Shown in pieces: positions 57,767 to 64,000 of a DNA stretch of 64,000 bases. Position numbers and translations under genes: made by a program. Source of the stretch: Microbacterium oleivorans (GTDB lineage Bacteria; Actinomycetota; Actinomycetes; Actinomycetales; Microbacteriaceae); the NCBI RefSeq assembly GCF_013389665.1, contig NZ_CP058316.1:2728001-2792000 (forward strand), written 5' to 3'. The notes beneath the pieces were generated by a model. That model searched no databases and was not told the DNA's origin. It saw nothing but the letters and a program-made list of their open reading frames with translations. Position 1 is the stretch's first letter; every line of letters starts with the position of its first letter.

Positions 57767-58249
57767 ATGAGCGACACGGAAGATCCCCGCACGACCCTCG
57801 CCGAGCTGTTGCCGGACTTCCGGTTCGCGATGGTGACGACCGCCGACGCCGACGGCAAGCTCACGGCCCGCCCGCTCACCGTGCAGGAGGCGGAGTTCGA
57901 CGGCGACCTCTGGTTCGTCGTGGATCGTGAGTCGTCGGTGGCCGCCCACGTGGGCGAGCGACCGGGCGTCGGGGTCGCACTGAGCACGAACGACGCCTGG
58001 GTGTCGCTGGCCGGGGAGGCCCGGATCGTGGACGACCGCGCCCGGCTCGGCCACTACTGGTCGAGCACCCTGGAGGCCTGGTTCCCCGACGGGCCCGACG
58101 ATCCCCGCGTCACGCTGCTGCGGATCGATGCCGTCTCGGGGGAGTACTGGAGCAGCGCCGGCGGACGCGTCGCGACGGCGATCGGCCTGATCAAATCGAA
58201 GATCACGGGCGAGACCTACGAGGGTCGCAACGAGAAGCTCGATCTCTGA
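57767..58249 (+). CDS. Pyridoxamine-phosphate-oxidase-like (general stress protein 26) family
   Basis: 160-residue flavin-binding split-barrel protein similar to GSP26 of Bacillus: FRFAMVTTADADGKLTARPL, LWFVVDRESSVAAHV and EYWSSAGGRVATAIGLIKSK. AAGGAGG precedes the ATG. Ends before a strong bidirectional terminator. Confidence 0.88.
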   Translation: MSDTEDPRTTLAELLPDFRFAMVTTADADGKLTARPLTVQEAEFDGDLWFVVDRESSVAAHVGERPGVGVALSTNDAWVSLAGEARIVDDRARLGHYWSSTLEAWFPDGPDDPRVTLLRIDAVSGEYWSSAGGRVATAIGLIKSKITGETYEGRNEKLDL

Positions 58250-58268
58250 ACGAGACGATCGCCCGGTC

Positions 58269-58317
58269 ATCGAACGAAGGGCCGTCCCGCGTGGAGCGGG
58301 ACGGCCCTTCGTTCGAT
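58269..58317. terminator. Bidirectional terminator between GSP26-like gene and hydrolase
   Basis: Perfect 22-bp inverted repeat (arms 58269-58290 and 58296-58317, 5-base loop) between convergent genes. Confidence 0.87.
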
Positions 58318-58324
58318 CAGCGCG

Positions 58325-59161
58325 TCACTTCGCGAGGAAGGCGAGCAGCGCCTCGTTGAACCGCCCCGCGTGGCTGACATTCAGACCGTGCGGTGCGTCG
58401 TCGATCAGGACGAGCTCGCTTCCCGCGAGCTGCTCGTGCGTGCGCTTCCCCGAGCCCTCGAAGGGGACGGTGCCGTCGCCCGAACCGTGGATGACCAGGG
58501 CGGGCACGGTGACGGCCTCGAGGTCACGGCGGAAGTCGGTGGTGCCGAAGGCCTCCATCGACTTGAGCGCAGCGTGGTGGTCGGCCTGTCGTGTCAGCGC
58601 GATCGCCTGCTGACGCTGCTCCTCGGTGACCTTGAGATCGCCGTCGACCGAGAAGAACTGGGTCGTGAACCCGTCGTAGAACGTCGCCTCGTCCTCCTTG
58701 AGGCCGTTCTCCATCTCGTCGGCCTGCTCCTGCGTCAGCGGGCCCTCCGGGTTGTCGGGGGTCTGGGCGAGATAGGGAGGCACCGCCGCGGCGAAGACGA
58801 CGCTGCGCAGCCGGTCCTGGCCGTGATTGGCGATGTAACGGGCGACCTCGCCGCCGCCCATCGAGAATCCGACGAGCGTCACGTCCCGCAGATCCAGGGT
58901 CTCGAGCACCGCGGCGAGATCGGAGGCGAAGGTGTTGTAGTCGTAGCCCGAGCGCGGCTTGTCGCTCCGGCCGAAGCCGCGGCGGTCGTAGGCGACCACA
59001 CGGTATCCGGCGGCGGCGAGAGCCGGGATCTGCTCGGACCATGATTCGGCCGACAGCGGCCAGCCGTGGATGAGCACGACCGGACGGCCGCTGCCGCCGG
59101 TGTCGTCGACGTGCAGCTCGACGTCGTTGAAGAGGCCTTTGTGTGCGGTGATCTCAGTCAT
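58325..59161 (-). CDS. Alpha/beta hydrolase, non-heme chloroperoxidase-like
   Basis: 278-residue alpha/beta hydrolase of the cofactor-free haloperoxidase/esterase group: LIHGWPLSAESW oxyanion loop, RRGFGRSDKPRSGYDY, nucleophile VGFSMGGGEVARY, Asp in VIHGSGDGTVPF and His in DAPHGLNVSHA. The ATG at 59161 gives the usual N-terminus. Physiological substrate unknown. Confidence 0.9.
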   Translation of the reverse strand: MTEITAHKGLFNDVELHVDDTGGSGRPVVLIHGWPLSAESWSEQIPALAAAGYRVVAYDRRGFGRSDKPRSGYDYNTFASDLAAVLETLDLRDVTLVGFSMGGGEVARYIANHGQDRLRSVVFAAAVPPYLAQTPDNPEGPLTQEQADEMENGLKEDEATFYDGFTTQFFSVDGDLKVTEEQRQQAIALTRQADHHAALKSMEAFGTTDFRRDLEAVTVPALVIHGSGDGTVPFEGSGKRTHEQLAGSELVLIDDAPHGLNVSHAGRFNEALLAFLAK

Positions 59162-59277
59162 GAGGTCATCATCGCCAGACGCCCCACCGTACTCGAACAG
59201 TTGACGAAATACGTCCGGCGGTCTAGAACGCGGGCAGACTGTCGATGTGCGCCGTCGAACACCCCCGGGAACTCGTC

Positions 59278-60078
59278 GTGCCCGAAGGTGACAGCGTCTA
59301 CCGGCTGGCCGACCGCCTTCGGCGGCAGGTCGCGCACCGGCGCATCGTCGCCGGAGAGCTCCGGTCAGGAACGGCGGCGGGGACATCGCTGGCAGGTCTG
59401 GCGATCGGCGGCTTCGACACGCACGGCAAGCACCTGGTCACCACACTGGACCCGGGATGGGCGTTGCACACGCACCTGCTCATGCAGGGGTCGTGGTCGG
59501 TCACCCGGGCAGGACGGTCGGTGCCGGCGCGGCTGAGGTCGGCGGTGCGCGTGCGAGCGTCGCTCGATGACGGGAGCACCCTCTGGGGAATCGACATGCC
59601 CGTGGTCGAGATGCTCCGCGCGTCCTCGGTGCGAGCCGCTCTCGCGCACCTGGGTCCGGACCCGCTGCGACCCGATTGGGATGCCGCCGAGGCGGCCCGG
59701 AGGCTGCGGTCGGCTGCGGATCGCCCCCTCGTCGCCGCCTTGCTCGACCAGCGGATCATCGCGGGACTCGGAAACCTGTGGGTCAACGAGCTCGCGTTCC
59801 TCTCCGGGGCGCATCCGTTCGCTCCGGCCGGTGCCGTCGACGCGGATGCGCTCGTGGATCGGGCGGCTCGTGCGCTTCGACTCTCGGCGACCGTCGCCGG
59901 GATGTATCAGGTGACGACGGGGGACCGGCGACCGGGCCGGTCCCACTGGGTCGCGGGTCGTGCCGGCAAGCCGTGTCTTCGCTGCGGGACGATGATCCGC
60001 GTGCGGGCCGAGGTCGCCGACGATCCGCAGCGGCGCCGGACCTGGTGGTGCCCGTTCTGTCAGCCTTCCGGCTCGTGA
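59278..60078 (+). CDS. nei: Endonuclease VIII (Nei) DNA glycosylase
   Basis: Bifunctional glycosylase/AP lyase for oxidised pyrimidines, Fpg/Nei family. I set the start at GTG 59278 because the mature enzyme must expose Pro2-Glu3 (sequence MPEGDSVYRLADRL), the catalytic N-terminus; the upstream in-frame ATG would bury it. Also seen: HGKHL catalytic lysine region, LLDQRIIAGLGNLWVNELAF and a C-terminal zinc finger CLRCGTMIR...WWCPFC. 266 residues. Confidence 0.92.
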   Translation: MPEGDSVYRLADRLRRQVAHRRIVAGELRSGTAAGTSLAGLAIGGFDTHGKHLVTTLDPGWALHTHLLMQGSWSVTRAGRSVPARLRSAVRVRASLDDGSTLWGIDMPVVEMLRASSVRAALAHLGPDPLRPDWDAAEAARRLRSAADRPLVAALLDQRIIAGLGNLWVNELAFLSGAHPFAPAGAVDADALVDRAARALRLSATVAGMYQVTTGDRRPGRSHWVAGRAGKPCLRCGTMIRVRAEVADDPQRRRTWWCPFCQPSGS

Positions 60079-60105
60079 TGGCGCGGAAGAGCGGAGGAAC
60101 GTCCG

Positions 60106-60594
60106 TCAGCGCCGGAGTGCAGACGCCGGCTCGACCGAGTCGACGGCATCCTGCATCCGGGAGAGGAAGTCGATGACGGCTTCCGTCGCCTCGGCCGACG
60201 TGTCGGCCGCCACCTGGTGCATGCGATCGTGCATGGCAGAGAGCGTGGATCTGACCTCGTCGTCCGCACGCTCGGTGGGCTCGAGATAGACGCTGCGCCG
60301 ATCGCTCGGGTGCGGGACTCGGCGTAGATAACCGGAGCTCTCCAGTCTGTCGAGCAGACTCGTCGTGCTGGCGGTCGAGATCCCGAGGTACTTCGCAACG
60401 TCTCCGGGTTTGACCTGCAAGCCGCGCGACTGCGCGCGCAGCAACTGCCGGATGACCAGGAGCTCGTTCTCGCCCATCGACATCGACTCGCGCGTACGAC
60501 GGCGCATCGCCGCTTCCGCCGCCTGGTAGAGGCGCAGGGCCTCCAGGGCGCTGGTCGCGCGCTGGCGGTCGTTGTCGTAGAAGAAACCGGTCAT
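60106..60594 (-). CDS. MarR family transcriptional regulator
   Basis: 162-residue winged-helix repressor: MGENELLVIRQLLRAQ, recognition region KPGDVAKYLGISTASTTSLLDRLESSGYLRR and wing PHPSDRRSVYLEPTE. GGAGG lies eight bases before the ATG. Divergent from the DUF7882-type gene; the shared AT-rich spacer contains a TTATCAGATAA palindrome that could be its operator. Ligand unknown. Confidence 0.9.
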   Translation of the reverse strand: MTGFFYDNDRQRATSALEALRLYQAAEAAMRRRTRESMSMGENELLVIRQLLRAQSRGLQVKPGDVAKYLGISTASTTSLLDRLESSGYLRRVPHPSDRRSVYLEPTERADDEVRSTLSAMHDRMHQVAADTSAEATEAVIDFLSRMQDAVDSVEPASALRR

Positions 60595-60629
60595 GTGTGC
60601 ACCTCCGCACTTGTGCTCGTAGGTATAAC

Positions 60630-60640
60630 TTATCAGATAA
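60630..60640. promoter_or_regulatory. Candidate MarR operator palindrome
   Basis: TTATC-A-GATAA is a perfect 5+1+5 palindrome in the divergent spacer, close to the probable marR -10 (complement, TAAGTT) and upstream of a TTGACG -35 (60645-60650) for the rightward gene. Confidence 0.5.
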
Positions 60641-60711
60641 CTAACTTGACGAGATACTTTCACAACTAGTAGCGTTAGCGACAAGTCATCCAGCATCTGT
60701 GAGGAGCCACC

Positions 60712-61098
60712 ATGGGCCAGCTGTTCTACGGGAACGCTTCCGAGTCGATTGAGATCCCTGACCGCCTGCTCGCCCACCTGAAGGTGTTGGCGGCGACGAA
60801 GCTGCGACGTTCCGAGAGCTTCACGCTCACGTGGAAGCACGTCGACGGTTCTGCATCGGGGCGCTCGACCATCTGGCTGCAGCCGTCGATCCCCCTCCGG
60901 TTCGTCTTCGACTCGGCCGAGCCCGAGAAGCTCGACTCGAACCTGCTGACCGAGATGGCCAAGTCGGCGACATCGTCGGCGGGATTGGTGGTCGATCTGG
61001 CCGAGTACGCCCCGGCGGCTGCGCCGGCGGCCGGACCGGCCTCCCTCGAGGCCTCCGCCGCACCCGCCCTCGCGGGAGAACTGGCGACCGCAGCATGA
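60712..61098 (+). CDS. DUF7882-type small protein of Microbacteriaceae
   Basis: 128-residue protein opening MGQLFYGNASESIEI with a core RSESFTLTWKHV...GRSTIWLQPSIPLRFVF. I recognise it as the DUF7882 family typical of Microbacteriaceae; the ATP-dependent DNA ligase label seen in databases has no motif support. The C-terminal 30 residues are Ala/Pro-rich. GAGGAG lies six bases before the ATG. The next gene overlaps it. Confidence 0.8.
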   Translation: MGQLFYGNASESIEIPDRLLAHLKVLAATKLRRSESFTLTWKHVDGSASGRSTIWLQPSIPLRFVFDSAEPEKLDSNLLTEMAKSATSSAGLVVDLAEYAPAAAPAAGPASLEASAAPALAGELATAA

Positions 61099-61445
61099 CC
61101 AGCCTCCTCGCCGAGCCGGCGGCCCCGCGCGTCCTGAGCGCGCGTCGCATCACCTGGTCGACCGTGGCGCCCGGCTTCTACGTCGCCTCCACCGACGGCG
61201 AGTTCGTCGGATCGATCGACGTGTCGTCGGACGGCCATTACATCGCCCTCGACGGCCACGCCACACCGATCGGCCGGTACGCGACGCTGAAAGAGGCGCA
61301 GCACTCGCTCCTCACCACGGATGCTCCGGGAAACCGCGCCCGCAAGCGCATGGTCCGTCGCAACATCCGTGCCGCCGCCACGGCCTCCGGTGCCGTCGCG
61401 GGTGCGCTCGCGCTCACGGCCGGCGCCCTCGCACCGTTCATCTGA
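61095..61445 (+). CDS. Small protein with C-terminal membrane helix
   Basis: 116 residues: a soluble N-terminal part (WSTVAPGFYVASTDGEFVGSIDV, then HYIALDGHATPIGRYATLKEAQ) resembling a small beta domain, a basic linker NRARKRMVRRNIR and one Ala/Gly-rich hydrophobic helix at the end (about 95-116). ATGA overlap with the DUF7882-type gene indicates co-translation. Function unknown. Confidence 0.72.
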   Translation: MTSLLAEPAAPRVLSARRITWSTVAPGFYVASTDGEFVGSIDVSSDGHYIALDGHATPIGRYATLKEAQHSLLTTDAPGNRARKRMVRRNIRAAATASGAVAGALALTAGALAPFI

Positions 61446-61488
61446 CCTCGGCCCGAAGCGGCCGCCACCCAGAGAGAAGAGGAAAACG

Positions 61489-61704
61489 ATGACCTCGAAC
61501 GAGACGCACCGCGATACCGACGAGAACGCCTACGAGGGTCCGGACATCGAAGTCCCCACCGGCGAGCACGACAGCGAGGGGACTCCCGAGCCGGGCGGTC
61601 TCGGCGGTGACGGCACCATTCCCTCGAACCCCGACGGTGTGGCCGCCGGTCACACCGGGACGGCATCCACCTTCGAGCCCGAAGAGGACGAGCAGTCCTC
61701 CTGA
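61489..61704 (+). CDS. Small acidic disordered protein
   Basis: 71 residues of low complexity, Glu/Asp/Gly/Thr-rich (EVPTGEHDSEGTPEPGG; ends EPEEDEQSS), with an AGAGGA ribosome-binding site. Third gene of a probable operon from 60712. Composition recalls the product at 57470. Function unknown. Confidence 0.68.
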   Translation: MTSNETHRDTDENAYEGPDIEVPTGEHDSEGTPEPGGLGGDGTIPSNPDGVAAGHTGTASTFEPEEDEQSS

Positions 61705-61775
61705 GGCCCGTACCGGAGGGTCGGAGGCGGCGCGGTCCCCAACCCTCGCACCAGCGGTCCTCACGACCGTCGCAT

Positions 61776-61823
61776 CACAGCGAAGCGCCCGAGACATCCT
61801 CCCGTCTCGGGCGCTTCGCTGTG
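61776..61823. terminator. Bidirectional terminator
   Basis: Perfect 20-bp inverted repeat (arms 61776-61795 and 61804-61823, 8-base loop) between convergent genes. Confidence 0.85.
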
Positions 61824-61831
61824 CGGGCGGG

Positions 61832-62041
61832 TCAGGCGCCGAGCTTCTTCGATGCCTTGCGCGCAGCGGAGTCGACGACTTTGCGGGCACGCTTGCGCGC
61901 CTTGCGCAACGAGGGATCATCCCAGAGGTGCTTCGCAGCGTGGCTGATGTCGCGGTATCGGGCCCGCCCGGCCTTCGCTCCGGCGATGTAGGCGGCGACC
62001 CCCACGACGAGGATCAGCAGGCAGGCTTTGGGCTTCGGCAT
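61832..62041 (-). CDS. Small basic membrane-anchored protein
   Basis: 69 residues: one N-terminal helix (ACLLILVVGVAAYIAGAKAG) and a strongly basic helical tail (LRKARKRARKVVDSAARKASKK). I chose the ATG at 62041 since GGAG lies six bases upstream; the ATG at 62053 has none. The tail might bind nucleic acid or acidic lipids. Related small proteins (YtxH-like) are common in actinobacteria. Confidence 0.7.
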   Translation of the reverse strand: MPKPKACLLILVVGVAAYIAGAKAGRARYRDISHAAKHLWDDPSLRKARKRARKVVDSAARKASKKLGA

Positions 62042-62206
62042 CCCGTACTCCATTCGGTCGATGTGTCGCCCACGCTACGGATGCCGCGGAGTCGCGTCAT
62101 CGGCTTGACAGAGGCCGATGTCGCACGGTCCGTGCGGGCGGTCGCCCGGGGGGACTTGCGGCTATCCTGTAGACGCCCACCCGTGCCCTATCGAGAAAGA
62201 ACACCC

Positions 62207-62287
62207 GTGAGCCGTCGCCGTGCCTCCACCGACCAGGAGGGTCGATCTTCGTACCCCCTCACTGAGAGAGGGGGTGACACCGAATGA
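62207..62287 (+). CDS. Leader peptide overlapping the second CNNM/CorC gene
   Basis: 26-codon frame from GTG with GAGAAAG eight bases upstream; begins MSRRRASTDQEG and ends YPLTERGGDTE. Its TGA overlaps the exporter ATG (ATGA). An in-frame GTG at 62183 would give 34 residues starting MPYRERTP; TATCCT at 62163-62168 is the likely -10. The ending PL(TER)GGD resembles RPLGGDR of the leader at 25076, and in both the codons CCC CTC ... GGG GGT form the hairpin that holds the exporter's Shine-Dalgarno. Confidence 0.6.
   Translation: MSRRRASTDQEGRSSYPLTERGGDTE
62254..62274 (+). promoter_or_regulatory. Hairpin sequestering the Shine-Dalgarno of the CNNM/CorC gene
   Basis: CCCCCTC (62254-62260) pairs perfectly with GAGGGGG (62268-62274), loop of seven. 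The GAGGGGG arm is the ribosome-binding site for the ATG at 62284. Confidence 0.6.
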
Positions 62288-63702
62288 CCGAAGCGGTCCT
62301 GACACTGTTGTTGGGGATCCTGCTGACGCTGGCGATCATCGCGGCCTGCGGATTCTTCGTCGCGCAGGAGTTCGCCTACATGTCGGTCGACCGGTCGCGC
62401 ATGGCGGCCCGGGCCGAGAAGGGCGACGCGCAGGCAGCACGCGTGCTCGCCATCACCAAGCGCACCTCTTTCATGCTCTCGGGCGCGCAGCTCGGCATCA
62501 CCGTGACCGGCCTGATGATCGGCTACGTCGCCGAGCCTCTGATCGGCGAATCCATCGGCACGCTCCTCGGCGGAGTCGGCATCGACCCGTCCGTCTCGGT
62601 GCTGATCGGTACCGTGGGGGCGCTGGTGCTCGCGACCGTCGTGACGATGATCTTCGGCGAGCTCTACCCGAAGAATCTCGCCATCGCGAGTCCCGAGCCG
62701 CTCGCGCGCGCGTTGGCGGTGCCCACCCGTATCTATCTGATGCTCTTCGGCTGGCTGATCACCGTGTTCGACGTCGCCGCGAACGCGCTGCTGCGCCTGC
62801 TGCGCATCGAGCCTCTCGAGGACGTCGACGAGAGCGCGACCGCGCGTGACCTCGAGGCGATCATCGAGGAGTCCCGCGCGAGCGGCGACCTTCCCGACGA
62901 TCTGTCGATGATCATCGACCGCATCCTCGACTTCCCGCAGCGCGACGTCGAGCACGCGATGGTGCCGCGCTCGCGCATCGACTCGATCTCGCCCGACACG
63001 ACGGTGGGCGAGGTGCGCGCGCTCATGGCGACGGGCCACACGCGCTACCCGGTCATCGGCCACGAGGACGACCCCGTCGGCGTCGTCGAGCTGATCGACC
63101 TGCTGCGCGGCCATTACGCCGACGATGCGCCGGTGTCGACGATGATGCGCGAGGCCGTCGTGCTTCCGACGACCATGCAGCTGCCCGTCGCGCTCGACCG
63201 CATGCGGCAGACGCGCAACGAGCTCGCGTGCGTCGTCGACGAATACGGCAACTTCGACGGCATCCTCACGATCGAGGACCTGACCGAGGAGGTCATCGGC
63301 GAGATCTCGGACGAGCACGACCTCGACGTCCACGAGATCGTCAGCGTCGGCGACGACCATTGGCGCCTGCCCGGCGACATCCACCTCGACGAGGTCGAGC
63401 GGCTCATCGGCCACGACCTGCCGCGGGACGACGCCGAGACCATCGCCGGACTCATCATCAGCGAGCACGGCGACCTGCTGCCCGAGGGGGCTCTCGTGCG
63501 AATCGACCTGCCCGAGCGCGCGTCCGAGACCGTTCAGGGCCTGCGGATGCAGCGCTGGCTGGACGTCGAGGTGGTCGAGGTCGCGCGGCTCGTCCCGTCG
63601 GAGCTCGTCGTGCGCCTGCACGAGGTGGACCTGGATGCCGACGCCGAGGGCGGCGATGCCGTCGTCGCGGCCGGCGCGCCCGATGAGGAGGTGACCCGAT
63701 GA
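62284..63702 (+). CDS. CNNM/CorC family transporter (DUF21-CBS-CorC_HlyC), second module
   Basis: 472 residues: DUF21 membrane domain (TLLLGILLTLAIIAACGFFV and FMLSGAQLGITVTGLMIGYV), CBS pair (about 215-335; VVDEYGNFDGILTIEDL) and CorC_HlyC domain (about 345-440). Paralogous to the gene at 25141 and likewise followed by an overlapping partner (ATGA). Leader ORF and hairpin precede it. Probably Mg2+ efflux or homeostasis, inferred from characterised relatives. Confidence 0.92.
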   Translation: MTEAVLTLLLGILLTLAIIAACGFFVAQEFAYMSVDRSRMAARAEKGDAQAARVLAITKRTSFMLSGAQLGITVTGLMIGYVAEPLIGESIGTLLGGVGIDPSVSVLIGTVGALVLATVVTMIFGELYPKNLAIASPEPLARALAVPTRIYLMLFGWLITVFDVAANALLRLLRIEPLEDVDESATARDLEAIIEESRASGDLPDDLSMIIDRILDFPQRDVEHAMVPRSRIDSISPDTTVGEVRALMATGHTRYPVIGHEDDPVGVVELIDLLRGHYADDAPVSTMMREAVVLPTTMQLPVALDRMRQTRNELACVVDEYGNFDGILTIEDLTEEVIGEISDEHDLDVHEIVSVGDDHWRLPGDIHLDEVERLIGHDLPRDDAETIAGLIISEHGDLLPEGALVRIDLPERASETVQGLRMQRWLDVEVVEVARLVPSELVVRLHEVDLDADAEGGDAVVAAGAPDEEVTR

Positions 63703-64000
63703 GCTGGTGGGTCGTCACGATCATCACGATCGCGCTCATCGTCGCGAGTGCGTTCTTCGTCATCGTCGAGTTCGCGCTCCTCGCCGCCCGACGCCACCGG
63801 CTGGAGGAGGAGGCCGACCGCAGTGCCTCGGCGCGCGCCGCGTTGCGCGGGGTCAACGAGCTGACCGTCATGCTCGCGTTCGCTCAGCTGGGCATCACCG
63901 CGTGCACGTTCCTGCTGGGCGCGATCACCAAGCCGGCGATCGACTACGCGCTGGCGCCGGTGTTCGAGCAGTGGGGTCTGCCCTACGTGCTGGCCGACGT
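63699..64000 (+). CDS. CNNM/CorC family transporter, partial
   Basis: N-terminal 100 residues of a DUF21 protein (IALIVASAFFVIVEFALLAARRHR; TVMLAFAQLGITACTFLLGA), cut by the window end. It overlaps the preceding gene by four bases, matching the tandem arrangement at 25141-27554. Whether it lacks the CorC_HlyC domain like its counterpart cannot be seen. Confidence 0.9.
   Translation, partial: MSWWVVTIITIALIVASAFFVIVEFALLAARRHRLEEEADRSASARAALRGVNELTVMLAFAQLGITACTFLLGAITKPAIDYALAPVFEQWGLPYVLAD

Noticed and set aside
62054..62283. M-box (ykoK) Mg2+ riboswitch before the second CNNM operon
   Set aside because: The conserved M-box core sequences are missing. The leader-ORF and hairpin explanation fits what is present.

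Overview
The window is a high-GC (about 70 percent), gene-dense actinobacterial chromosome segment without mobile elements, CRISPR arrays, rRNA or tRNA genes that I can see. Gene content and order fit the family Microbacteriaceae, probably a Microbacterium-like organism (inferred from gene content only). The first 20 kb keeps the gene set of the Mycobacterium tuberculosis mtrB-to-whiB1 block: mtrB, lpqB, comF, hpf, secA, an Rv3235-like gene, pdtaS next to whiB1, rsgA-aroA and sigH-rshA, with local rearrangement.

Layout. 1-9.9 kb: envelope and translation maintenance (MtrB/LpqB signalling, ribosome hibernation factor, SecA, an alanine/aspartate-type aminotransferase). 9.9-15.7 kb: an Rv3235-like protein, an uncharacterised two-repeat protein, a CpaB/CpaE-like pair, PdtaS and WhiB1. 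15.7-19.5 kb: peroxiredoxin, RsgA, AroA, and the SigH/RshA redox-stress pair with a textbook SigH autoregulatory promoter inside the aroA start. 19.6-25 kb: the fused 2-oxoglutarate decarboxylase/dehydrogenase Kgd and GuaB1. 25-32.4 kb: a CNNM/CorC pair, an old yellow enzyme, NAD(P)HX repair, a mannosyltransferase-like membrane protein, a thiamine-binding protein and an MFS exporter. 32.4-36.3 kb: methionine genes metX and metY flanking terC, which carries a Mn2+ (yybP-ykoY) riboswitch. 36-49 kb: SDR, MFS, Ung, GNAT, a protealysin-like M4 protease with its emfourin inhibitor, a five-gene peptide ABC transporter, a hydrolase, an AhpD-like protein and a phosphatase. 49-56.4 kb: an iron-regulated SIP protein, an arginase-family enzyme, PspA with a TPM-domain partner, DUF3097, TrmB and a CPBP-like protein. 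56.4-64 kb: a guanidine-III riboswitch driving a pair of SMR exporters, small stress-type proteins, Nei, a MarR regulator and a second CNNM/CorC pair cut by the window end.

Regulation is the richest part. At least sixteen genes begin six or seven bases after a TANNNT hexamer, which points to leaderless transcripts. Two metabolite riboswitches (guanidine-III, Mn2+), a DtxR/IdeR-type box and a SigH promoter can be read directly. The most unusual observation is that both CNNM/CorC operons (25.1 kb and 62.3 kb) are preceded by a tiny leader ORF whose stop codon overlaps the start of the exporter gene, and whose last codons form a hairpin hiding the exporter's Shine-Dalgarno sequence. One leader begins with Asp-Asp-Pro-Pro, like the enterobacterial Mg2+ leader peptide MgtL. 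I propose a translation-coupled Mg2+ control of the exporters.

Limits: family assignments come from motif recognition by eye. Taxonomy, promoter calls and start sites were not checked by any search or experiment.
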